A DNA stretch of 64,000 bases from Sphingomonas quercus (GCF_018863195.1 NZ_JAHKRT010000001.1:310001-374000); one strand, 5' to 3'; shown: positions 19,763 to 29,893, numbered from the stretch's first letter. A program made the numbers and translations. The notes: generated by a model not told the origin, from the sequence alone.

Positions 19763-20650
19763 ATGGCTAGCCTCAAGGCTCTCAAGCTTCGCATCGGCTC
19801 GGTGAAGTCGACGCAGAAGATCACCAAGGCGATGAAGATGGTCGCCGCCGCCAAGCTGCGCCGTGCGCAGGAGGCGGCGGAGGCCGGCCGTCCCTATGCG
19901 GAGCGCCTCGCCGAGGTGATGTCCAGCCTCGCCGGCAAGGTGACGGTGGGGCCGCAATCGCCCAGGCTGCTCGCCGGCACCGGCGAGGATCGGGTGCATC
20001 TGCTCGTCGTCGCCACGTCCGAGCGCGGGCTTGCCGGCGCCTTCAACACCAACATCGTCCGCGCCGCCCGCAAGAAGGCCGAGGAGCTGGTCGCGCAGGG
20101 CAAGCAGGTGAAGTTCTACCTGATCGGCAAGAAGGGCCGCGCCGTTATCCAGCGCATCTTCCCGGGCAAGATCGTGCATCAGGTCGATCAGAGCCATATC
20201 AAGAACGTGTCGTTCGGCGACGCGCTCGAGGTCGCGCAGGACATCACCCGCCGCTTCGAGGCGGGCGAGTTCGACGTGGCGCATCTGTTCTACGCCAAAT
20301 TCCAGTCGGCGCTGGTCCAGATCCCGACCGAGCAGCAGATCATCCCGGTGTCGATCCCGACCGCCGGCTCTGTCGCGCCCGCCGCGGGCACCGCCGCCGC
20401 CGTCGAATATGAGCCGGGCGAGGAGGAAATCCTTGCCGCGCTGCTGCCGCGCAACATCGCCGTGCAGCTGTTCCGCGCGATGCTGGAAAATGCCGCATCC
20501 GAGCAGGGCAGCCGCATGACGGCGATGGACAACGCCACCCGCAACGCCGGCGACATGATCAATCGCCTCACCATCCAGTATAACCGCACCCGCCAGGCGG
20601 CGATCACGACCGAACTGGTCGAGATCATCTCCGGCGCGGAAGCGCTCTAA
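19763..20650 (+). CDS. atpG: ATP synthase F1 subunit gamma
   Basis: A 295-residue gamma subunit, the central rotor shaft. The N-terminal helix [34 protein letters not shown] and the C-terminal helix with [15 protein letters not shown], which together form the coiled coil inside the alpha-beta ring, are both present. The middle has a Pro/Ala-rich insert (about 195-215, [14 protein letters not shown]) that is modest for the group. It is third in the F1 operon, 32 bp after atpA. Confidence 0.98.
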   Translation: MASLKALKLRIGSVKSTQKITKAMKMVAAAKLRRAQEAAEAGRPYAERLAEVMSSLAGKVTVGPQSPRLLAGTGEDRVHLLVVATSERGLAGAFNTNIVRAARKKAEELVAQGKQVKFYLIGKKGRAVIQRIFPGKIVHQVDQSHIKNVSFGDALEVAQDITRRFEAGEFDVAHLFYAKFQSALVQIPTEQQIIPVSIPTAGSVAPAAGTAAAVEYEPGEEEILAALLPRNIAVQLFRAMLENAASEQGSRMTAMDNATRNAGDMINRLTIQYNRTRQAAITTELVEIISGAEAL

Positions 20651-20670
20651 GGCATAAAGGCAAGGAATAA

Positions 20671-22140
<1,470 letters not shown>

Positions 22141-22141
22141 G

Positions 22142-22327
22142 GTGGCGGATGCGCTGCGCCTTGTCGATGCGGTGAACAGCGTCTGTCCCTGGTCGGGCGA
22201 TCCGATCAGGGACGACAGCCTGACGCTCTATCGCGGCGCAGTCGTGGGCTTCTGCAATCCGGGTTGCCGCGACAAGTTCGAAGCGGCGACCCGCGCATTC
22301 GACCGCGCGATCGCGGACAAGGATTAA
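22142..22327 (+). CDS. Small YHS-like cysteine protein inside the atp operon
   Basis: A 61-residue protein starting at GTG 22142, 1 nt after the atpD stop, and ending 3 nt before atpC. It contains VCPWSGDPI and GFCNPGCRDKF, which matches the short YHS or heavy-metal-binding pattern C-P-x-(T/S)-G-x-P ... G-F-C-x-x-x-C-x-x-x-F. The three cysteines could bind a metal ion. There is no signal peptide. Its place between atpD and atpC makes cotranscription almost certain. The role is unknown; metal sensing or assembly help for the ATP synthase would be speculation. Confidence 0.75.
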   Translation: MADALRLVDAVNSVCPWSGDPIRDDSLTLYRGAVVGFCNPGCRDKFEAATRAFDRAIADKD

Positions 22328-22330
22328 GTC

Positions 22331-22597
22331 ATGGCAGAGCTGCATTTCGAACTCGTCACGCCCGAGCGGCTGATCCGCTCCGAGGATGTGTACATGGTGG
22401 TCGTGCCCGGCACCGAGGGCGATTTCGGCGTGCTCGCCGGCCACGCGCCGCTGATGTCCGTGATTCGCAATGGCGAACTCGCCATTTACTCATCCCCGAC
22501 CAACGTCACCGCGCGCATCCACGTCGAGGGCGGCTTCGCCGAGGTCAATGAGCGCGGCCTGACGGTGCTCGCTGAACGGGCGACCGAGGCGGCTTGA
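22331..22597 (+). CDS. atpC: ATP synthase F1 subunit epsilon (short form)
   Basis: An 88-residue epsilon subunit. The N-terminal beta-sandwich is complete ([48 protein letters not shown]). It then stops, whereas E. coli epsilon is about 139 residues and continues into two alpha helices. Without that helical domain the usual epsilon inhibition of ATP hydrolysis cannot occur; alphaproteobacteria use a separate zeta inhibitor instead. It is the last gene of the operon and a hairpin follows. Confidence 0.94.
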   Translation: MAELHFELVTPERLIRSEDVYMVVVPGTEGDFGVLAGHAPLMSVIRNGELAIYSSPTNVTARIHVEGGFAEVNERGLTVLAERATEAA

Positions 22598-22603
22598 CAG
22601 GCC

Positions 22604-22627
22604 CCTCCCCGAGCAATCCCGGGGAGG
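22604..22627 (+). terminator. Stem-loop after atpC
   Basis: An 8-bp GC-rich stem, CCTCCCCG (22604-22611) paired with CGGGGAGG (22620-22627), with an 8-nt loop. It lies between the convergent atpC and acetyltransferase genes. No clear T-run follows on either strand, so it is only terminator-like. Confidence 0.45.
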
Positions 22628-22634
22628 AATATCT

Positions 22635-23156
22635 CTACAGGTCCAGCGCCAGCACCGGGTCGTCATAGACCTGGGCGCCGACCTGAAACCGGCGCTGCCC
22701 GATCTGCGCGAAACCCTGGCGGCGATAAAAGGCCAGCGCCCGAAAATTCTCGTCCCACAACGCAAGCAGCAGACGCGCCATGCCCTGCTCCCGTGCCCAA
22801 CGGATCGCCTCGTCCATCAGGGCTTGCCCCGCGCCCGTGCCGTAAAGGCGGGACAGCAGGTAGATGCGCTTCAGCTCGACGTCGCCGGGCGCGGCCGTGA
22901 AGCCATCCATGTCGGGCGGCGCCACCACCTGATAGCCGACCGGCGCCCCGCCCTCGTCGGCCTCGACCAGCCATAGCGCATGATCGGCCGCGGTCCCCCA
23001 GCGGGCATAGGTGGCCGGCTGGTTCTTGGCGGCGGCATGGGCGACGATGCCCGCCCCCGGCATCCGGCCTGCATAGGCATCGAGGAAGGTCGCCGACCCG
23101 ATCAGGGCCAGCGCATCGGCATCGCGTTCGTCCGCGCGTCTGATCCGCCACCGCAT
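22635..23156 (-). CDS. GNAT family N-acetyltransferase
   Basis: About 173 residues. GNAT features: VELKRIYLLSRLYGTGAGQALMDEA (motif A, with the usual Q/R-x-x-G-x-G/A pattern read as LYGTGAGQ) and FYRRQGFAQIG (motif B end), then VYDDPVLAL at the C-terminus. The N-terminus RIRRADERDADALALIG is typical. Substrate unknown. ATG 23156 is used rather than TTG 23165. It is convergent with atpC and divergent from cpaF. Confidence 0.87.
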   Translation of the reverse strand: MRWRIRRADERDADALALIGSATFLDAYAGRMPGAGIVAHAAAKNQPATYARWGTAADHALWLVEADEGGAPVGYQVVAPPDMDGFTAAPGDVELKRIYLLSRLYGTGAGQALMDEAIRWAREQGMARLLLALWDENFRALAFYRRQGFAQIGQRRFQVGAQVYDDPVLALDL

Positions 23157-23214
23157 GGCGCTCAATCCCGTGCGGTTAGCATATTGTCAAACCTCATCCT
23201 TTAGTCGGTTGCGC

Positions 23215-24705
23215 ATGAGCGCATTCGGACGACGTGGCGGAGCAGCGGGACCGGGCAGCGGACGCCCGGCCTTCGGCGTGGCGCGACCCATGCAGAGCGC
23301 TGACGGCGCTCAGGCCGGCGGGGGCGACCAGTTTCCGCCGATCGAAAGCCTTTCCGCCGACACGGGCGGCGGCGATGACGCGATGGCGCGTCTGCACAGC
23401 CGCTCGGCCTTCGTGCCCGAAGCCGCGGCCAAGGCCGAGGGCTTCGAGGCCTCGGTCCACCGCATCAAGGAGCAGGTGCTGCCGCAGCTGCTCGAGCGCG
23501 TCGATCCGGAGGCGGCGGCGACGCTGACCAAGGACGAACTGGCCGAAGAGTTTCGCCCGATCATCGGCGAGGTGCTGGCCGAACTGAAGATCCACCTCAA
23601 CCGCCGCGAACAGTTCGCGCTGGAAAAGGTGCTGGTCGACGAACTGCTCGGCCTCGGCCCGCTGGAGGAGTTGCTCGCCGATCCCGACATCAGCGATATC
23701 ATGGTCAACGGTCCCGGCCAGACCTATGTCGAGCGCAAGGGCCGGCTGGAGCAGGCCACTGTCCAGTTCCGCGACGAGGAGCATCTGTTCCAGATCGCCC
23801 AGCGCATCGTCTCCAAGGTCGGACGCCGCGTCGACCAGACGACCCCGCTCGCCGATGCGCGCCTCGCCGACGGCAGCCGCGTCAACGTCATCGTCCCGCC
23901 GCTCAGCCTGCGCGGCACCGCCATCTCGATCCGTAAATTCTCGGCCAAGCCGATCACCATCGACATGATGTCGAAGGGCGGCTCGATGTCGGAGAAGATG
24001 GCGACCTGCCTGAAGATCGCGGGCGCCAGCCGCTTCAATATCGTCATTTCGGGGGGCACCGGCTCGGGCAAGACGACGATGCTCAACGCCATGTCGAAGA
24101 TGATCGACCCGGGCGAGCGCGTGATCACCATCGAGGACGCCGCCGAGCTCCGCCTGCAACAGCCGCACTGGCTGCCGCTGGAGACGCGACCGGCCAATCT
24201 CGAGGGTCAGGGCGCGGTCACCATTCGCGATCTCGTCGTCAATGCGCTGCGCATGCGGCCCGATCGCATCATCCTCGGCGAGGTGCGTGGCGCCGAATGT
24301 TTCGACATGCTGGCGGCGATGAACACCGGCCATGACGGCTCGATGTGCACCCTGCACTCCAATTCCCCGCGCGAATGCCTGGCGCGCATGGAGAATATGG
24401 TGATGATGTCGGACATCAAGGTGCCGAAGGAGGCGATCAGCCGCCAGATCGCGGATTCGGTGGACATGATCGTGCAGGTCAAGCGCCTGCGCGACGGCAG
24501 CCGCCGGGTCACCTCGATCACCGAGGTGACGGGCATGGAAGGCCCGGTGATCGTCACGCAGGAGCTGTTCAAGTTCGTCTATCAGGACGAAGGCACCGAC
24601 GGGAAGATCCGCGGCGAATATCAGGCGTGCGGCCTCCGCCCCTATACGCTCGACAAGGCCCGGCAGTTCGGCTTCGACGGGCCGTTTCTCGAAAGCTGCA
24701 TGTAG
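23215..24705 (+). CDS. cpaF: CpaF/TadA-type secretion ATPase
   Basis: A 496-residue hexameric traffic ATPase of the type II/IV secretion family, which drives Tad/Flp pilus assembly. A disordered N-terminus (about 1-60) leads into the N-terminal domain (RIKEQVLPQLLERVDPEAA), then the RecA-like core with Walker A GGTGSGKTTMLNA, the ITIEDAAEL Asp box, and LILGEVRGAE as Walker B. No other cpa or tad genes (pilin, CpaE, TadB, TadC) are near, so this copy is detached from its machinery or serves another locus. ATG 23215 is the first Met with coding character. Confidence 0.94.
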   Translation: MSAFGRRGGAAGPGSGRPAFGVARPMQSADGAQAGGGDQFPPIESLSADTGGGDDAMARLHSRSAFVPEAAAKAEGFEASVHRIKEQVLPQLLERVDPEAAATLTKDELAEEFRPIIGEVLAELKIHLNRREQFALEKVLVDELLGLGPLEELLADPDISDIMVNGPGQTYVERKGRLEQATVQFRDEEHLFQIAQRIVSKVGRRVDQTTPLADARLADGSRVNVIVPPLSLRGTAISIRKFSAKPITIDMMSKGGSMSEKMATCLKIAGASRFNIVISGGTGSGKTTMLNAMSKMIDPGERVITIEDAAELRLQQPHWLPLETRPANLEGQGAVTIRDLVVNALRMRPDRIILGEVRGAECFDMLAAMNTGHDGSMCTLHSNSPRECLARMENMVMMSDIKVPKEAISRQIADSVDMIVQVKRLRDGSRRVTSITEVTGMEGPVIVTQELFKFVYQDEGTDGKIRGEYQACGLRPYTLDKARQFGFDGPFLESCM

Positions 24706-24718
24706 CAACGCTCGAACA

Positions 24719-24759
24719 GGCCGGCTGTCTGCTCGCCCTGATCAGCCGCTGAGCCGGCC
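24719..24759 (+). terminator. Possible stem-loop after cpaF
   Basis: GGCCGGCT (24719-24726) and AGCCGGCC (24752-24759) form an 8-bp perfect stem with a 25-nt loop, starting 13 nt after the cpaF stop. No T-run is present. It could mark the end of the cpaF transcript, but chance GC pairing cannot be excluded. Confidence 0.3.
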
Positions 24760-24836
24760 GAAGCGTCGGGGCGCCAACGGGCTCGTCTGGGCCACCCTTC
24801 CTCGACAAGGCCGTGGACTTCGTTTGGTCGGAGCGC

Positions 24837-25019
24837 TCAGCCGTGCATCCCGAGCGCTACCGCGCCCGCGAACACGAACAGCGCCAGCACGGTCAGCCCG
24901 GACCACGGCACCCAGCCGACGCGGTCCATGCCGTCGCGCCTCCCGCGGCGACGCTCGGCGAGGCCGCAGCCGCCGGCGGCAGCGAGCGCGGCCGCCGCCA
25001 CCAAAACCCAAACTTGCAT
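24837..25019 (-). CDS. Small two-segment membrane protein
   Basis: A 60-residue protein with two hydrophobic stretches: VWVLVAAAALAAAGG (3-17) and WSGLTVLALFVFAGAVAL (39-56), separated by a basic loop (AERRRGRRDG). ATG 25019 has GGGAGGG about 7 nt upstream, a strong site, and the predicted topology is regular, so I read it as a real gene. No family is recognised. It is divergent from the exported methyltransferase gene, with 62 bp between the two starts. Confidence 0.6.
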   Translation of the reverse strand: MQVWVLVAAAALAAAGGCGLAERRRGRRDGMDRVGWVPWSGLTVLALFVFAGAVALGMHG

Positions 25020-25081
25020 TGCCGGCCCTCCCCCCACATCCTGCCGCCAGAGACCAGCAACCACTGGCCCAAGGAGAAACA

Positions 25082-25888
25082 ATGCGCCACCTGCTTCTCG
25101 CCGCCGTCGCGCTGGGCGCGACGGCCCCCCTGTCGCTGCCGATCGCGCCCGCCTTCGCGCAGACGGCGTCCCCCGCCATCGCCAAGGCGGTCGCCGATCC
25201 GCGCCGCAAGGCGGAGAACCGCGCCCGCGACCGCTATCGCCACCCGGCCGAGACACTCGCCTTCTTCGGCGTGAAGCCGAACCAGACGGTGGTCGAGGTG
25301 TTGCCCGGCGGCGGCTGGTATTCGGAAATACTGGCCCCCCTGCTCCATGATCAGGGTCGTTATATCGCCGCGGTGCCGGCCGGCGGACGGGCCGGGTTCA
25401 GCCGCTTCACTGCCGCCGATCCGGCGCGGTTCGGCAAGGTCACGGTGACCGAGTTCGCGCCCGGCAAGGTGCCGATCGCCCCGGACGGCTCGGCGGACGT
25501 GGTCCTGACCTTCCGCAACGTCCACAATTTCCTGATGGGTGAGGACGCGACCCCGGCCGCCGCCTTCGCTGCTTTCTTCCGCGCGCTGAAGCCCGGCGGC
25601 GTGCTCGGCGTCGTCGACCATCGCCTGCCCGAGGGTCGCGACAGCGCGCTGGAAAAGAAGAGCGGCTATCTCAAGCGCTCCACGGTGGTGCGGCTGGCCG
25701 AGCAGGCCGGGTTCCGCCTCGCCGGCGAAAGCGAGGTCAACGCCAACCCCAAGGACACCGCGGACTGGCCGGACGGCGTATGGACCCTGCCCCCGACCTA
25801 CCAGCTGAAGGACAAGGATCGCGCCAGATATGCCGCGATCGGCGAGAGCGATCGCATGACCCTGCGCTTCGTCAAGCCGGCGCGCTGA
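25082..25888 (+). CDS. Exported class I SAM-dependent methyltransferase-like protein
   Basis: A 268-residue protein. MRHLLLAAVALGATAPLSLPIAPAFAQ is a Sec signal peptide (cleavage after AFA). The rest has a Rossmann methyltransferase fold: motif I VVEVLPGGGWYSE, a second strand RYIAAVPAG, motif IV ADVVLTFRNVHNFL, and FFRALKPGGVLGVVDH. This matches the COG4798 type of predicted methyltransferase. SAM is not known in the periplasm, so an enzymatic role there is puzzling. ATG 25082 has AAGGAG upstream. It lies 3 bp before the glutathione peroxidase gene. Confidence 0.85.
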   Translation: MRHLLLAAVALGATAPLSLPIAPAFAQTASPAIAKAVADPRRKAENRARDRYRHPAETLAFFGVKPNQTVVEVLPGGGWYSEILAPLLHDQGRYIAAVPAGGRAGFSRFTAADPARFGKVTVTEFAPGKVPIAPDGSADVVLTFRNVHNFLMGEDATPAAAFAAFFRALKPGGVLGVVDHRLPEGRDSALEKKSGYLKRSTVVRLAEQAGFRLAGESEVNANPKDTADWPDGVWTLPPTYQLKDKDRARYAAIGESDRMTLRFVKPAR

Positions 25889-25891
25889 ACG

Positions 25892-26374
25892 ATGACCAGC
25901 GCGTTCGACTTCACCGTGAGGGGCGCGGACGGCGCCCCTCACCCGCTGGACCAGTATCGCGGCCGCGCGCTGCTGATCGTCAACACCGCGTCGAAATGCG
26001 GCTTCACGCCTCAATATGCTGGGCTTGAGGCGCTGTGGAAGCGATATCGGGACCAGGGGCTGACGGTGATCGGTTTCCCCTGCAACCAGTTCGGCGAGCA
26101 GGAACCGGGCAGCGCCGAGGAGATCGCCAGCTTCTGCTCGCTCACCTACGACGTCGACTTCCCCCTGATGGCCAGGATCGACGTCAATGGCCGCGATGCC
26201 GAGCCGCTTTACGAGTGGCTGAAATCCGCGGCGCCCGGCTTGCTGGGGTCGAAGGGGATCAAGTGGAACTTCACCAAGTTCCTCGTCGGCCGCGACGGCC
26301 GCGTCATCGAACGCTATGCGCCGACGACCAAGCCCGAGGCGATCGAGGACGACATCGTCAAAGCGCTCGCCTGA
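25892..26374 (+). CDS. Glutathione peroxidase (cysteine type)
   Basis: A 160-residue thiol peroxidase of the GPx/BtuE family that reduces hydroperoxides in the cytoplasm. The catalytic Cys is C36 in NTASKCGFTPQ; the Gln lies in FPCNQFGEQEPG and the Trp in KWNFTKF, completing the tetrad with Asn of the last motif. FPCNQF also holds the resolving-type cysteine region. It has no signal peptide. The ATG lies 3 bp after the exported methyltransferase stop, so the two are probably one operon. Confidence 0.95.
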   Translation: MTSAFDFTVRGADGAPHPLDQYRGRALLIVNTASKCGFTPQYAGLEALWKRYRDQGLTVIGFPCNQFGEQEPGSAEEIASFCSLTYDVDFPLMARIDVNGRDAEPLYEWLKSAAPGLLGSKGIKWNFTKFLVGRDGRVIERYAPTTKPEAIEDDIVKALA

Positions 26375-26490
26375 TCCGCCGGAGTCTGAACGGCGACCTG
26401 GCCCGCCGTTCAGCTCCACGACAAAGCGCGTGGGATACAGGCCAGCCCGCATGCGTTGCACTTGCCCTCCACGGAAAGCCTGACCATCTC

Positions 26491-28002
26491 ATGATCATGG
26501 ACCAACCGACCCGCCGGGACATGCTCGCGACGCTCGGCATGGCCCCCCTGCTGTTGGCGCCCGGTGCGGCGCTGGCGGCGGCGGAGCCCTTCTCCTTCGA
26601 TCTGCTGAAACGGCGCGCGGCCCAGCTCGCCCGGCGCCCCTATCAGGCCGCGCCGCCGGTGCCCGGCGCGAGCGGGGTCGATTTCGACGCTGCGTGGAAG
26701 ATCAGGTTTCGCGCGGAACGCACCCTGTTCGCCGGCACTGCGACGCCAGTGCGGTTGTTCCCGCCGATCGCCACCGCGCAGCTGCCGATCGCGATCAACA
26801 TCGTCAAGAACGGGGTGGCGACGCCCCTCGATGCGGCGGGGGACTGGTTTTCGGCGCCCGACGGCATTCGGGTGCCGGCGGGCTTCGCCGGCTTCCGGGT
26901 CATGACCGAGGGCAAGGAAAGCGACTGGCTGGCCTTCATGGGCGCATCCTATTTCCGTTCCTCGGGCGAGCGCGACCAATATGGGCTGTCGGCGCGCGCG
27001 ATAGCCGTGAATGTCGGCATCGACGGACGCGAGGAATTCCCGCGCTTCACCGAATTCTGGCTGGAGCCCGCGGCGGACGGCGCGCTCACCATCTATGCGC
27101 TGCTCGACGGCGAGAGCCTGACCGGCGCCTTCCGCTTCGTCTGCCGCTCGGGCAAGAAGGGCGTGACGCAGGACGTCACCGGCTTCCTGCGCATCCGCCG
27201 CGACATTCAGCGCCTCGGCTTCGCCCCGGCGACGAGCATGTTCTGGTACGGCGAGGGCAATCGCCGTGACGCCACCGACTGGCGACCCGAAATCCACGAC
27301 TCGGATGGGCTCGCGATCATCAACGGCCGGGGCGAGCGCGTCTGGCGGCCGCTCGCCAATCCGCGCCGGCCGATCATCAACACCTTCGCGGACGACAGTC
27401 CGGCCGGCTTCGGCCTGCTCCAGCGCGATCAGCATTTCGACCATTATCAGGACGACGGCGCATTTTACGATCGCCGGCCGGGCCTGTGGATCACGCCGCA
27501 GGGCAAATGGGGCAAGGGCGCCGTGGCGCTCTACGCCTTCCCGACCCGATCGGAGACGGACGACAATGTCGTCGCCTATTGGTCACCCGCCGGAATCGCC
27601 AAGAGCGGACAGGAGTTCAACTACGCCTATCGGCTGGACTGGACCTCCGAAGATCCGACCGCCTCGCCACTGGCGCGCGTGACCGACGTGTGGACCGGCG
27701 CCGGCGGCATTCCCGGCGCGCCGCAGCGGGCCGGCGTCACCAAGCTCGTCGCAGATTTCCGCGGCCCGACGCTCAAGGGGCTGGGCCGGGACAGCGGCGT
27801 CACCTTCGCGGCCAGCATGGTGCGCGGCCGCATCCTTTCCGCCACTCCCTATCCGGTGGCGGGCTCCGAATCCCACTGGCGCGCCATGCTCGAGCTGTCG
27901 CTCGACGGCGGCGGCGAACCCGCCGATCTGCGCCTCACGCTGCAGCAGGGCGGCAAGGCGATCAGCGAGACGCTGATTACCCAACTCTTTGCGGGAAATT
28001 GA
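26491..28002 (+). CDS. opgG: Osmoregulated periplasmic glucan biosynthesis protein (OpgG/OpgD family)
   Basis: A 503-residue periplasmic protein. The N-terminus has a twin-arginine motif (PTRRDMLATLG) followed by a hydrophobic run to ALAAA, so it is probably Tat exported. That is a trait of OpgD, whereas E. coli OpgG uses Sec. The body matches the family throughout (FSFDLLKRRAAQLA, GASYFRSSGERDQYGLSARA, TSMFWYGEGN, RDQHFDHYQDDGAFYDRRP). It shapes the backbone and branches of osmoregulated periplasmic glucans. ATG 26491 fits the signal. The opgH gene starts 5 nt after its stop. The symbol could equally be opgD. Confidence 0.92.
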   Translation: MIMDQPTRRDMLATLGMAPLLLAPGAALAAAEPFSFDLLKRRAAQLARRPYQAAPPVPGASGVDFDAAWKIRFRAERTLFAGTATPVRLFPPIATAQLPIAINIVKNGVATPLDAAGDWFSAPDGIRVPAGFAGFRVMTEGKESDWLAFMGASYFRSSGERDQYGLSARAIAVNVGIDGREEFPRFTEFWLEPAADGALTIYALLDGESLTGAFRFVCRSGKKGVTQDVTGFLRIRRDIQRLGFAPATSMFWYGEGNRRDATDWRPEIHDSDGLAIINGRGERVWRPLANPRRPIINTFADDSPAGFGLLQRDQHFDHYQDDGAFYDRRPGLWITPQGKWGKGAVALYAFPTRSETDDNVVAYWSPAGIAKSGQEFNYAYRLDWTSEDPTASPLARVTDVWTGAGGIPGAPQRAGVTKLVADFRGPTLKGLGRDSGVTFAASMVRGRILSATPYPVAGSESHWRAMLELSLDGGGEPADLRLTLQQGGKAISETLITQLFAGN

Positions 28003-28007
28003 CGCGA

Positions 28008-29873
28008 ATGCGCGACGAAGACAGGAACGCGGAGGCGGGCAACGGGTTTCTTGACCTCAGAAGGGGTCCGACCGTGTCACATGCCGCCGCCAATGAGCTG
28101 ATGCCTCCCGAAGCGCCGCTGGCGATGAGGGAGCAGGATTTCGCACGCCATGGCGGCACCGCGCGCATGCCCGAGCCGCTGAGCGACGATATGACCGCGC
28201 GGCGGACCATCCTGGTGCTTGCCACGCTGTTGCTCGCCGCGGCCGCCGGCACGGAGCTGCGCGTCGCCCTCTCGCAGGATGGGCTGACGCTGAGCGACAT
28301 CCTGTTGCTGCTGTTGTTCTGGCCGCTGTTCGCATGGATCGCGTTCGGCTTTGTCGGCTCGGCGGTCGGCTTCTGGCAACTGCTCACCCGCCGCACGATG
28401 ATCGAGCCGGCGCCGCCCTCGGCCCGGCCGGTGGGACGGACCGCGATCCTGGTGCCGATCCGCAACGAGGATATCGACGCGGTCAGCCGCCGTATCGCCG
28501 CCATGGCGAGCTCGATCGCCGCCACTGGCTCGGCCGATCGCTTCGCCTTCTTCATGCTGAGCGATTCCGGCGCCGCGGAGGGCGAGGCCGAGGTCAAGGC
28601 GGCGAGGCGCCTGCGCCGCAACAGCCCGGTGCCGGTCTATTATCGCCGCCGCGCCATCAACCACGCCCGCAAGCCCGGAAATATCGCCGACTGGGTGCGC
28701 AACAACGGCGCCGACTGGGATTACATGCTGGTGCTGGACGCCGACAGCATGATGGGCGGGCGGACGATCGCCGGCCTTGCCGCAGCGATGGACGCACGGC
28801 CCGGCGTCGGCCTGATCCAGACCTCGCCGAACATCATCGGCGCGCAGACCCTGTTTGCCAGGTGGCAGCAATTCGCCACCCGCCTTTACGGGCCGATCGC
28901 ATCGGCCGGCCTGATGTGGTGGTCGGGCTCCGAGGCGACCTTCTGGGGCCATAATGCGATCCTGCGCACCCGTGCGTTCGCGGAGAGCTGCGGCCTGCCC
29001 GCGCTGCCCGGCGCGGCGCCATTCGGCGGGCACATCATGAGCCACGACATGGTCGAGGCGGCACTGCTGCGCCGCGACGGCTGGGGCGTGCACATGATCA
29101 TGGTCGCCGACAGTTTCGAGGAATATCCGCCGACGCTGGTCGACCACGCCATCCGCGATCGCCGCTGGTGCCAGGGCAATATCCAGCATGTCCGCCTGTT
29201 CGGCGCCGCCGGCTTCCATTGGGTGAACCGACTTCAGCTGATCATCGGGGCCTCGGCCTATGTCACCTCGCCGCTGTGGCTGCTGCTGCTGCTCGCGGCG
29301 ACTGCCGGCCACCTGACGCCAGCCGGGGTCGACGCGCTGGCGCCGTCGCCATGGATCCTCGGCCTCACGCTGCTGCTGTTGTTCGGGCCGAAGCTGATGG
29401 GCCTCGGCCTCGCTTTGGCGGATCCGGCGCGGCGGGCGGCGTTCGGCGGGGCGAAGCGGCTGATCCTGTCGACCGCGGTCGAAATCCCGCTTGCCATCCT
29501 CACCGCCCCGGCAACGATGCTGACCCAGACCATGGCGCTGATCGACATTGTGCGTGGCCGCGCCAGCGGCTGGGCACCGCAGAGCCGCGAAAGCAATGGC
29601 ATCGCGCTTGCCGACGCGCTGCGCCACTATCGGCCGCACATGATCGCCGGCGTCGGGCTGCTCGCGCTCAGCGCCTTGCTCAATGCCGACCTGTGGTGGA
29701 TCGCGCCGGTAGTCGCCGGCCTGCTTGCCGCTCCGCTGGTGGCGTCGATCACGTCCCGCCGCGACCTTGGCGAGCGCGCCGCTGCAATCGGCCTGTTCCA
29801 GGTGCCCGGCGAGGGCCTTCCCAGTCGCGAGCCACGGTCGCCGACCTCGGCGCGAGCCGCCCAGCGCGTCTAA
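28008..29873 (+). CDS. opgH: Glucan glucosyltransferase OpgH (MdoH)
   Basis: A 621-residue inner-membrane family 2 glycosyltransferase that builds the beta-glucan backbone from UDP-glucose. Hydrophobic segments lie near 65-85 and 92-115, then a cytoplasmic GT2 domain with ILVPIRNED, VLDADSMMGG (DxD), SHDMVEAALL and RDRRWCQGN (the Q-x-x-R-W type acceptor motif), followed by about five further membrane segments. It is shorter than E. coli OpgH (847 residues), mostly at the N-terminus. ATG 28008 gives 5 nt spacing from opgG; a GTG at 28074 is a shorter alternative. An intrinsic terminator follows. Confidence 0.95.
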   Translation: MRDEDRNAEAGNGFLDLRRGPTVSHAAANELMPPEAPLAMREQDFARHGGTARMPEPLSDDMTARRTILVLATLLLAAAAGTELRVALSQDGLTLSDILLLLLFWPLFAWIAFGFVGSAVGFWQLLTRRTMIEPAPPSARPVGRTAILVPIRNEDIDAVSRRIAAMASSIAATGSADRFAFFMLSDSGAAEGEAEVKAARRLRRNSPVPVYYRRRAINHARKPGNIADWVRNNGADWDYMLVLDADSMMGGRTIAGLAAAMDARPGVGLIQTSPNIIGAQTLFARWQQFATRLYGPIASAGLMWWSGSEATFWGHNAILRTRAFAESCGLPALPGAAPFGGHIMSHDMVEAALLRRDGWGVHMIMVADSFEEYPPTLVDHAIRDRRWCQGNIQHVRLFGAAGFHWVNRLQLIIGASAYVTSPLWLLLLLAATAGHLTPAGVDALAPSPWILGLTLLLLFGPKLMGLGLALADPARRAAFGGAKRLILSTAVEIPLAILTAPATMLTQTMALIDIVRGRASGWAPQSRESNGIALADALRHYRPHMIAGVGLLALSALLNADLWWIAPVVAGLLAAPLVASITSRRDLGERAAAIGLFQVPGEGLPSREPRSPTSARAAQRV

Positions 29874-29893
29874 GCCGCTCATCCTGCTGCACG

